Assembly: GCA_030544235.1 (NCBI GenBank) | Contig: CM060478.1 | Span: 19,387,727-19,451,726, forward strand | From: Lepturacanthus savala | Taxonomy: Eukaryota > Chordata > Actinopteri > Scombriformes > Trichiuridae | Reading direction: 5' to 3' | DNA: 64,000 nucleotides | Shown here: positions 25,001-33,840 of the stretch, piece after piece | How the letters are laid out: every line of letters begins with the position of its first letter | How positions within the stretch are numbered: the stretch's first letter is position 1 | Position numbers and translations under genes: made by a program | The notes under the pieces: model-generated | What the model saw: the letters and a program-made list of their open reading frames with translations, nothing else | The model's database searches: none | What the model was told of the DNA's origin: nothing

Positions 25001-25849
25001 AGTAGTAAAATCAGAAAAAAATGATCATTTTCCAGTGGTTTCTTATTTTTCTTATGTATTTCCATCCTCATAAAGGTTTTGCCACTACAAGATGAAGCGA
25101 GGAATAGATAGATATGTCTCCTACTTCTTAATTGTTAATTCTTAATTGTTTGAGATGGAAGCATTAATATGTGTGTGATGTGGTGATTCTTGTATTATCT
25201 GTTAGTGGTTGAATTTGCTGCTTTTAGCTCATTGTTCTGTGTGTTATTTCTAGGCGAGGACACGGAGGATGAACACCAGGCAGCTGCTGCTGACCCCCTT
25301 ATGCTGTCCCCAGCGGCCGAACCTGAGCGCTGCCTCACCGGGGAGCAGGATGACACAGTAGAGGAGCCGGTGGTCGCCCAGCAGGACCCGTCACCACACA
25401 AGCGCCGGCGCCCGGACCAGGTCTGCGCCAAGCCACGGCGTGCCAGGACGGCGTTCACCTACGAGCAGCTCGTGGCCCTGGAGAACAAGTTCCGCACGAC
25501 TCGGTACTTGTCCGTCTGCGAGAGACTGAACTTGGCCCTGTCCTTGAGCCTGACCGAAACCCAGGTGAAAATCTGGTTCCAGAACAGGAGGACCAAGTGG
25601 AAAAAGCAGAACCCCGGGGCGGACAGCACCTTGCAGCCCGGCTCCAACTCCCTGGTCAACATCAGTCCCAGTCCGGCCACGTGTGGGTCCAGCCCCGCTG
25701 GCTTCCACCAGACTTTCCCCAACTTCAACTCCGGGAACGTGATCTTCCACACGGCCGGTGCTGTTCCGCTGTCGTCCACCGGAGGGCTCCTGCATCCCTT
25801 CATGTCCAGTGGGTTCGTCCAGCCGACTTATTTTAACCCACACCTATGA
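21863..25849 (+). CDS. nkx1-2: NK1-class homeodomain transcription factor (NKX1-2/Sax-like), two coding exons
   Basis: Coding exons are 21863-22082 and 25254-25849; the intron is GT-AG and splits a Gly codon (phase 1). The product is 271 residues. Near the N-terminus FSIIDILDPNKF (residues 20-31) is the eh1-like, Groucho-binding motif typical of NK1 proteins. An acidic linker follows, then a full 60-residue homeodomain at about 134-193 with recognition helix VKIWFQNRRTKW (Trp48, Asn51, Arg53). Residue 54 is Thr, as in NK1 and unlike the Tyr of the NK2 class. The tail is rich in Ser, Pro, Gly and Phe and ends NPHL. Family members are nuclear DNA-binding repressors expressed in caudal epiblast, posterior neural tube and some neurons. 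An in-frame TAA lies directly before the chosen ATG, so the frame cannot extend upstream. Teleosts carry more than one NKX1-2-like copy (nkx1.2la, nkx1.2lb); which one this is cannot be settled here. Confidence 0.95.
22370..22760. promoter_or_regulatory. Candidate intronic enhancer of nkx1-2
   Basis: This repeat-free block is densely packed with transcription-factor-like words: CTTTGATC (TCF/LEF-like core) at 22490-22497, paired ATCGAT motifs, TAATTG near 22451, and a TTTATAAATTATTTA run near 22735 resembling caudal/CDX-type sites. Family members are known to respond to Wnt and FGF in caudal progenitors, so such sites would fit. Function is inferred from composition and position only. Confidence 0.35.
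23203..23692. repeat. Possible short DNA transposon (terminal inverted repeats)
   Basis: TTTAAACCCATTTAAGACCAG near 23202 and GGCTTTAAAGGGTTAAATC near 23675 are imperfect inverted repeats about 490 bases apart. The interior is AT-rich and non-coding. This pattern is seen in short non-autonomous elements of fish genomes, but the match is loose and the class is unknown. Confidence 0.35.
23708..24562. mobile_element. Non-autonomous DNA element in nkx1-2 intron 1, split by a hAT insertion
   Basis: The left part begins AGCAGTGGAAGAAGTAGCCAG and contains repeated 'AGTAAAAGTACC'-like words. The right part (24404-24562) contains CTCAAGTAAATTACAAGTA and ends in a decayed AGCAGTGG. This word pattern is a very common teleost element with CAGTGGTGGAAGAAGTA-type ends. 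The middle (24094-24403) is a separate insertion. It is non-coding. Confidence 0.65.
24094..24403. mobile_element. hAT-like non-autonomous element nested in the preceding one
   Basis: The ends are near-inverted: CAGTGGTTTCCATCCTATGGG at the left and TTGAAAACCACTG at the right (reverse complement CAGTGGTTTTCAA). The interior contains GGGGTCATGAGATGATTAATGG, typical of a widespread fish hAT family. The flanks GCTATAGTC and GCTGTGTC are similar and may be a decayed target-site duplication. Confidence 0.7.
24567..25055. mobile_element. Tc1/mariner-type MITE, copy C, in nkx1-2 intron 1
   Basis: It starts CAGCTCTGGAAAAAAATAGG directly after a TA dinucleotide and ends in a decayed GGTTTCTTATTTTTCTTA. 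It shares most of its length with copies at 15.4 kb and 17.0 kb, including the internal words TTTGACCATTTGTCATTTTC and GTAAAATCAGAAAAA. No transposase coding remains. It lies about 200 bases upstream of the homeodomain exon. Confidence 0.85.
25254..25849 (+). CDS. nkx1-2: nkx1-2 coding exon 2 (homeodomain exon)
   Basis: The acceptor TTATTTCTAG precedes 25254, and the TGA stop ends at 25849. The exon encodes residues 74-271 with the whole homeodomain, roughly 25430-25610 on the DNA. It is GC-rich and CpG-rich compared with the intron. Open frames on the opposite strand (such as 25391-25843) are by-products of this composition. The open frame runs 64 bases upstream of the acceptor, but those residues (LVVEFAAFSSLF) look like translated intron. 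Confidence 0.93.
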
Positions 25850-26880
25850 AAGGAGCCAGGACTGAGATTCTGCAGCTGGTCATCTCAACAGGGACAAAAA
25901 GAGCTGTCCTCAGCTGAACTTTTACTGCCCAGAGAGCTTTTAACTGTTGTATTGATGCGATATCCTGTTCTACAATCTGTGGAGAAAAGAGGCATCTGTT
26001 TGTAGGACGAGTTACAGCTTTGCTCATGTCCCCCTGCCATTTTGCCTAATTGATTTACTTTTAAAAGGGGGAAGGTCTTTAATCTTCAGTCATGGACCTT
26101 TTCCAAGACTTGAACATCATAGCAAAAGGCTTTTATTAGTGAGCTATAAACGGGCCCAACAGTTATCTGAAAATGTACTCATAGCTCTGTCCGTATAATT
26201 CACCACTATGCACTGATTGTCCTGTTTGGTATCATTGTCTGCATCAGTGTATTCTGCTACATCTCTGTAACGCAAACATATTGCGAGCATCCACAGCCGG
26301 TTGTGTTCTTACCTCGCAAAAAATCCCACACAGCTCACGTCTGTTGCCATTTGTTCGACATTATCAGCGTAAGTTAATTTAAAACAGATAAAACATCTGT
26401 GTGTGGCTCTTGTATTACAAATTAAAAGCATTTCGGATGAGGACGGATTGAGGGACATTCCGTATCCCTCTCAACGTTAATTTGGCATAAAGTGAAGACA
26501 GTAATAGGTTTGTAATAGTGTTAGATTGTGTACTTGTTAAAGGGCCAACTAAAAAATGACTATTACTCTACATGCTGCCATCTCCTCTGGGCAACAAGGC
26601 CAATTTTTTTTTTTTTTTTTATAGAAAATACACTAGAAGTGGAGAACTATGACTAAATAAAATATGTACTGAGTTTTTTTCATTTCATGCATCCATTTCA
26701 AAGGGAAATATGTTAATTCCATTACATTTATATACTTTGCAGACTATATTTGTCAATGATTCAACTAACCAACAATATAAAAGCAGCCTGACTTCAAACG
26801 CTGATTAAAACGCTGCATCCATGGTAATGCATCGATTATAATAACTCAACTTTTGTAAATAATAAAATCTGTAATTTTAC
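25850..26880 (+). other. nkx1-2: Probable 3' untranslated region of nkx1-2
   Basis: Non-coding sequence after the stop shows two AATAAA signals, at 26656-26661 and 26861-26866. The distal one is followed by T/G-containing sequence. The boundary is inferred. Confidence 0.55.
26861..26866 (+). terminator. Candidate polyadenylation signal of nkx1-2
   Basis: AATAAA about 1 kb after the stop codon. An alternative is AATAAA at 26656-26661. Confidence 0.4.
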
Positions 26881-26980
26881 TTCCTCCAATTACACATACT
26901 GAGCCTATTCTTCACTTACATACCACAGCCACAATGTGTCGCTATTTCCTCACTCTGTGTAAATTTATGGGTTTTCACTG

Positions 26981-27110
<130 letters not shown>

Positions 27111-27179
27111 GATAACAAACAGTCACCAAGCACAGTTTTCAGAAACACCTGTGAAATATAACGCAATCCAACAGCAGCC

Positions 27180-27660
27180 CCTGCCATGAATTCTGCTTTT
27201 ACGAGGCTTGTACATTTCCAGTTTTTGTTGACATTGTCTGAAAGGTCATAACTCTATTTTATGTTCATTATTGAAGCCGCTGTGGGTGGCAGTGGTGTAC
27301 TGGAGTGCGTTGTGTTGAAAAGGCCCCTGGTGTATGTTAATGGAGTGGACGAAATTGCATTAGCTCTCACAGGTGATCCTAATAAATTGTATATTATTCA
27401 TAAAGAGAGTTTGGAAAGCTGTGACAGTGCAATGGTTAGGTTGCAGACCTGCTCCTTATTTAGCCCGGTTATTGGTGCGGCTGTGATAGCCGTATGGATC
27501 TGGTGGACGCACTCCTCTGTTGCACTTCATTTATATCAATTTCGTGTGCAGCAGGTGCGCGTGACTGATGCGATGCGTCACCCTCTGAGCCGAGAGAGCC
27601 GGCGGAACAGCAGAAGAGGCAGAAAGACGCCGTATCACAGCTTTAGGTAGCCATCAGCAC
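27180..27660. promoter_or_regulatory. Candidate conserved non-coding element downstream of nkx1-2
   Basis: A repeat-free block includes CCTAATAAATTGTATATTATTCATAAAG and GATGCGATGCGTCACC. A plus-strand frame of 129 residues (27261-27650) is open across it but resembles no known family and lacks splice context. Enhancer-like DNA is the more likely reading. Confidence 0.3.
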
Positions 27661-28735
27661 AGTCTTGCCACAGAGACCCAGGATAAAGGAGCTTGAAAAC
27701 AGGCTGTCAAACCAGCGCCATTAAGTTGACATCTTTCCAGGCTGTGTTTTGCTTTCGCTACTTTGATTTGAATAAGAGGCCTCCGTCTGCATCGGCAGCG
27801 AGCGTGTGTGTTAGGGGGAAAGAGACAGGAGAGCAGACTGAGTACGGCTGCTACTGTAGGCAATTTTCTCCTGACATCAGTTTGACGGTTGGAGGGCTGA
27901 CAAGCATCCTTCAATTAGATGAAATTTTTCTCATTGCTGTCAAAACCTGGTCAATGTCATCCTGTCGCTGAGGTGTGCTGTTGTTAATCTACGCTGCGAT
28001 TTTTTCTCTTCTTTTTTCTGTCTCATACCTTTTGTTCCTTTTTCCCATATATATACTTTTGCACATACCATTTTAGATTTGTTTGTTCTGACTGGTGTAT
28101 ATGAATGTATGCCCCCCTCTCCCCCTGTTTGGTTCGGTGATATTTTTCATTCCAACAAGGCTTGGCATGCGCCCGGAGAATTTGACAGTTTTGATCAATA
28201 CTCTGGTAAATCTGCCATAAGGACCCTGTCCCATATTTTGGTTTGAGGCAGCTGTTAAATGACAATATGATGAATAATATTTCAAAGTATCTGAGGGGGG
28301 TCATTTAGGTCTGGGGGAGGGGGGCGTATGTATAAAACTCATTCTGGAGAATGCTCTGGGATAGGGTTGGATGTTAATATTAATGGCGCGTTGAGCCCCT
28401 GTTCGCTGTACATGCTATCTTTTTTCCTTTGCAGAGTAAACGAGTAGGAGGCTTGCATAAATAAAATGGAACTGAGGATTTCCTGGTATGTGTGTGTGCT
28501 ATCTTCAGCTTTGATGGTCCACAGGGACCAGTATCGTCTCCACTGAGGTTCACAGGTCAGATGGGGAGGGTGGGTGTGGGATGTAAAGTGATTCTGTATA
28601 GGGAGGAACATAGAAAGAGGTTTCCCGGCACAACATTTTTGCAGAATCTCAAATGTATAAAGCAATATACAACAGGGGTTAGTTTCTGATTTTCTCTTGT
28701 AAATAATTATCACACATTACATTTTTAACCATCCT

Positions 28736-28738
<3 letters not shown>

Positions 28739-28802
<64 letters not shown>
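28739..28802. repeat. AT microsatellite
   Basis: About 60 bases of perfect TA repeat. Confidence 0.97.
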
Positions 28803-28805
<3 letters not shown>

Positions 28806-29034
28806 CTTGTTATTTTTCTTGCTTTCTTGCAAGAATACCGGAATATTGTGAAGATTCAAAATAAGTAAAATTGAATTAATATGTAAAACGATATTATTAT
28901 TATTTTAATGACAAATAAAATCTTTTTGTTATGATTCTACCACTATATCTGAAACACTATAGTCTATAGTCTATACACTATAGTGTGTAGAGTGTAACTG
29001 TGGGTAATATCCACTCTGTTTGACTAACTCAGAA

Positions 29035-29125
29035 GGCTGAAGCCTCGTATACATTTTGGCTCAGAATGGATTTTTCCCCATCACTTACCTTAAAAGCACT
29101 TTTGGGGGAACCATCCTTCAGCCTT
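29035..29125 (-). repeat. Dispersed fish repeat, copy 2 (partial)
   Basis: GGATTTTTCCCCATCACTTACCTTAAAAGCACTT parallels the GGATTTTGTCCCCCATCACTTACATT part of the copy at 52.7 kb. Confidence 0.45.
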
Positions 29126-31290
29126 GATATTATCTCATAAATTTAGTTTGGGATACTTGTTAGCAAACTTGTTGCTTTCAGCAACATTGGCATTTATATG
29201 GAGTCTTTTGTGTCCACCTGATGGATGTAAGCCTATTAAATACTGTTTTTTATTATTTCTTCTCTGATTCTTGTGGGAAACATCTGGCCGTTAGCTGCTA
29301 AATGCTCCACTGTGTTTAACCGCGAGTTGTTAACTTTGTTTGTCTGCCAAGTGCAAGTAATGCACTGTGGGTTTATCAGAGCTTCTTTGTTGAAAGCAGC
29401 TGCCCGCTTTTTGGAAACAACATCAACGAGAGGCATGAGAGAGAACCCAAACAATAAAATTAAGGAATTCATAAGCAAAACAATGAACTAAACAGATTCT
29501 GTCTGCTGGAGCACAGTTGGTTGATTCTGTCATGAAGAGTAGCAGGTTTAACCTTTATAAGAGGTGCTGGCAGGCAGACAAAACACAGCAGAATTAGTGC
29601 AACAATAACTAATCTGAAATACAGGACTAAAATATGAAAAAAGAACAAACAAGTAGATGAGATTCAGGTGGGAAAAGAGCTGGGCAGGTGTGGAGGGGGA
29701 AAAAACAGGCTGGGGAGGAAATCAGAAGCAAAAAAAACAAAATAATAATGGGACTGTGTGGTTGCAGAGACAGAGGAACCTATTTCACATCCAAGTCATC
29801 CATTATTTATTTAATTGCAATGGTCCTTAATAAACATGTGCTAATTGACATTCTGTACACACCAGTGTTTGTGTTCTGGATCATTTAAATCGAGTCTTAC
29901 ACAGTCAGTTGAAACCTTGAAGTTTGCCCAAAAAGAATGAAATCAAGGTCTACTCATCCACTTATTTCTTTGTACTTTCAACTACAACATAAAAGGCTTC
30001 CTCAGCCAATGAATTTTAATAAATGGTCATGGAGGCAGCTCATTTTATCCTCACCTCACCTTGACATTGACAAAACTCTAGGAGGATGTAAGCACACATA
30101 CACACACACACACACACCTCTATACAAACAGCCATTTTGATTAATAATAAAGCCTTTCATAGTTAAATATAAAATTGTGTTTCCTCTGAACCTTGCATTA
30201 GAGTGGAGTGCTCTGAGTAAAATAGTACGTGGGTTGTATAGTTCAGTTTCAGTTGTCCTTTTTAGATGTAACCACCACATAGCGCTGCATTCAGTGTTCT
30301 ATAAGCCAACTCAGTATGCCAGGATACATTGGGTGAGCCAATTTCACAAAAGATATCCTGCTATATTTTAAAATATTAAAATATCTCATATGTAATTAGC
30401 CGTATCTAAAAATAAAAAAAGAAAGAGAATAAAATCAAAGCAAAAGTAGATCAAGGAGACTTCTCAGGCATCGTGCTTTTGCTTGAATCCTTAGAATTTT
30501 ACTCCACATCTGTCATCCGTGTTGCTTTGTATTCCCTCAGTGCAGCAGGGACTCTGGCCAAGGCGGCAGGAGATGCAGTAAAACTAATTCCTGCAGTCAG
30601 CTGGCAGAAGGAGCCAACTTTTAATGGCCTTTTAATCAGCTGTAGAAAGTGAAAGTCGGGTTAAGGGGAGTGAGGTTTAGGGCGTCCCTGTTTGAGAATT
30701 CATACGTGGGCCGCATTGTGCCACCTTGTCTCAGGGCCGGCTCTGAGGAACAGGAAGTGGGAAGTCATAAAAACTTAAACAGCACCATTACCCAGAGCGA
30801 GACATGTCGGACGTCTTTGCATGGACTATTTTATGCTACACGCAGAACATTTACATTTTGATTGTAACACCAGCTGTTTCCCTCTGTTAAACTCGATCTG
30901 AATCCTCCCAGCTACGGCACAAAATTAGCCAGACGTCAGGAAGCTGCTCTGCTTGAGAAGGAAGAGAATGCCAAGAGGTTGACAATCCAAATGCTCTCTT
31001 TGTGCTCCCAGTCTGTCATCATTTTAGCGCCCTCCTCCAGCTGTTACACCAGCCATCAGGAAAAAATATCTCTCAATAATAGACAGTGACGTGTATACAA
31101 TCTGTCATATTATACACCACATATATTATAGACCTCAACTTACAAAAAAGAAAAGAAAAAGAAAACAGGAACAGTAAATATAAGGAGAAATTGCATATCT
31201 AATGACTGAAAACATTAGCCTTGTAGCTCATAATTCATTTAAAGTTTCCAGACTTATGACACAGCAACGGAAAACATACAGAAACATTAA

Positions 31291-31525
31291 CCCTCATGTG
31301 TTTGTTTGTTTGTTGTTTGTTTCATGTTCAATTTGGTGTTCCCAGTCAAATTTGACCGTTCCATTAGGACTCATCATAAAAGCGGTAACAATACATATAT
31401 ACCTCTTCTTGTGTTAAAGGTTTTTTTTATTAACATAACTTCTTTTGTGGCCTTTGTGGACAAAGAATCTTAGGTAATTCAAATTGGTAATTTAAACGGA
31501 TTTGGCCGGGGACATGGCATGAGGG
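31291..31525. mobile_element. piggyBac-like MITE
   Basis: It is flanked by TTAA on the left (31287-31290) and TTCA on the right (a mutated TTAA). The ends CCCTCATGTG and GGCATGAGGG are inverted repeats starting with CCCT, as in piggyBac-type elements. Internal words GTCAAATTTGACC are typical of a common fish family. Non-coding. Confidence 0.7.
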
Positions 31526-31974
31526 TTCACAACAGAACAGTATACACACACCTTAACATGGGACACACGTACACAAAGGCTGTGGTAATAACCTGGTTCT
31601 AGCATCTGAGTGGCTGCATAACAACAGATCAGGTGCCACAGACCCCTACAGTGTGTTAACACCATTTAGAGGTGTGTATACAATAAATAATATTTCATGT
31701 TTTGAAATCTTGGTGGGTAGGAAATAAAGAGACCATCAAGCCCCCTGTGTCTTGAGGCCCAGCTCTGACTGCCTGGGTTCAGAATGGGGACACCTATGTA
31801 AAAAGAAATGTATTCAGTGTGCTATATTCCAACAGCGGCTTCTATATTTGCTGTCATGGCCGTATAGACTGGTAACCCGGGCTTTGTATTTTCATTTTTA
31901 AGTGCAACATAAATTATGTCGAAAAAAAAATATCAACTAAGAATTGAAATGAAATATTAAATAAAAGCAAAACA

Positions 31975-33620
31975 AGGGCATGTGGTCTCCATTGACTATT
32001 ATTAATTCATCCTAATATATTTAATTTAATCCCAAACTGACATGATTAGACTCAAAGCGTCTGTCTGGCCACTGTCCAGATCTGAGAGAACGGATGCTGC
32101 TTGCTCCATGGAAACCAAATCCAAATAATCTCTGAGCCAACTGTCTCTGTTGAAACAGTTTCATCACCTTCCAGTTAATAAGTATTGTCTGTTTCCCTGA
32201 GAGGAAGGATAACGCTATCAAGCGCTCTAATTCTTTTGAGGTTATTCTTTCTATTTTACTTCCCAGTAGACCAAACTTTTGAAAATTTATGTCCAATAAT
32301 TTTGCACAAAATTTTTTTTTCACATTTACCTCAATCTTCTTTTTCCAGGCAGTGATACAATTGATGCATGGACGTGTCTTCCCACTGCATTGTCAGCTCA
32401 TTTCTGAGACATTACACTTAATTCTTTTCAGTCTGTGAGGAATGATGTATAACCTAAGCTAAATCTTTTTGTATAACTTTATACTTCACACATATGGAAA
32501 GATAGTTTGAATGACTCAGTACAGCTTTCCTATTGCTATCTGCTGTGAGAGAAGCACCCACATCTTCCTCCCATTGTGCTATTATAGATGCACTACAGAC
32601 ACAAATAAGATATAACTCAATAATCTATACAGTTTGGGAACAGTTTTTCTGCCAGTAGCTGCATTTCTTAGTTGAGCATCTATAGGAGCTTTATTATTGA
32701 GTAATGTCTTTAAATGTGTTAAAATTGATTTCAGCTGCAGATATTAGAGGAGGTTTGAATTATTGTGTATGTATCTTAACTTCATAAAATGTTATTATAT
32801 TTTCTTCATTTAGCAACTGACCCAGCTCAGCTATATATTTGTTTTGCCACGTGTAATTAGAAAGACGTTTGCCAGCCAGCCGGCTGTTTATACTGTGTTC
32901 TTCCATATGGTACAAAAATGCAAGTATAAACCTCTTAATTTTAAATGTTAATAATTTGCACAAAAACAGCTGATGTACTTCTCACATTTAGGTTGATAAC
33001 AGTAGGTAGTGAGACATATTTATTATTTTCAGAAAACATTTTCTGCTCCAGCTACCTTTATCTACATGTTTTATCTTGTAGAATGGAGATACACGTTTAT
33101 AAGATAAATAGTTTAATATCTCTGATATCACACCTTTGTTCCTAGGAATAGCTAATTTGGGTTGTTCTAGACTGAAAGTAGTTTGGTTGTCTTGTTGAAA
33201 CATTTCTGAGAACTTTAGCCAGATTGCAGAGTAAAAGAAGGCTAATCTGGGCAGTACATTCCTTTCAAGTACTTCTGCTCCCCCCCACAGTGATAATTGG
33301 TATATTCTTCCATCTTTTTAAATCCTTGTTAATTGGCTTCACAATCTTTGGGACATTCAAATCAAAATCACTTTCAATTGGAAATCTGATGTTAACCCTA
33401 AGATATGTCATTCCCTCGACTCCCACACAAAAGGAATTGAGTTCAAACATCCAGGGTATGTGAAAGAATTTAAAGCCATAGCCTCAACCTTAGACCAATT
33501 CGTTTTTGTACCTAGAAAACCAAACCAAATCACTGATAAGCTTAAGAAGATGTAGAACTGAATGACATGGATTGGAAAATGTCAGTAAGATATCATCTGC
33601 ATAAAGATATTAGACCCATA
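31975..33620 (-). pseudogene. Decayed L1-like LINE, reverse transcriptase C-terminal half
   Basis: On the minus strand, YADDILLTFSNP (codons at about 33592-33603 for YADD) is the reverse-transcriptase catalytic motif. Downstream come MTYLRVNIRFPI and LNVPKIVKPINKDLKRWKNIP, matching the region after YADD in L1/Tx1-type elements. The frame is broken by many stops and shifts. Further down, KELERLIALSFLSGKQTILINWKV (about 32160-32250) marks the C-terminal region. The N-terminal half is not recognised. Confidence 0.7.
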
Positions 33621-33628
33621 CTTTAAAG

Positions 33629-33832
33629 CATGGGTCTCCAACCCTGGTCCTGGAGAGCCACTGTGGGTGCAGGTCTTTGTTCCAATCAGGCAGTAACACA
33701 CCTGATTCTACCAATGAAGGTCCTTAGCAGGGGCCCCAAAGGTTGATTAGTACAATCAGGTGTGTATATGCTTGGTTGGAATAAAAACCTGTATCCACAG
33801 TGGCTCTCCAGGACCAGGATCACAGACCCCTG
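33629..33832. mobile_element. hAT MITE with perfect 8-base target-site duplication
   Basis: CTTTAAAG occurs directly on both sides (33621-33628 and 33833-33840). The ends CATGGGTCTCCAACCCTGG and, by reverse complement, CAGGGGTCTGTGATCCTGG are inverted repeats. The 8-base duplication is the hAT hallmark. It sits immediately beside the YADD motif of the LINE relic. Confidence 0.88.
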
Positions 33833-33840
33833 CTTTAAAG

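Larger units (their letters stand above)
22083..25253 (+). other. nkx1-2: Intron 1 of nkx1-2
   Basis: This GT-AG phase 1 intron is 3171 bases long. The first 700 bases are non-repetitive and GC-balanced and may hold an enhancer. The stretch 22.8-23.2 kb shows nothing recognisable. From about 23.2 kb to within 200 bases of exon 2 it is mostly transposon-derived DNA, listed separately. Confidence 0.85.
27661..31286. other. Intergenic between nkx1-2 and chst15
   Basis: Holds an AT tract, a partial dispersed repeat and a small palindrome near 28955-28998 built from CTATAG and CACTATAGTG words. 30.5-31.0 kb is repeat-poor and GC-balanced. No exon of OAT or any other gene was recognised. Confidence 0.45.

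Noticed and set aside
25391..25843. 150-residue frame antisense to the homeodomain exon
   Set aside because: It is a by-product of GC-rich coding DNA on the + strand, which encodes an unmistakable NK1 homeodomain.
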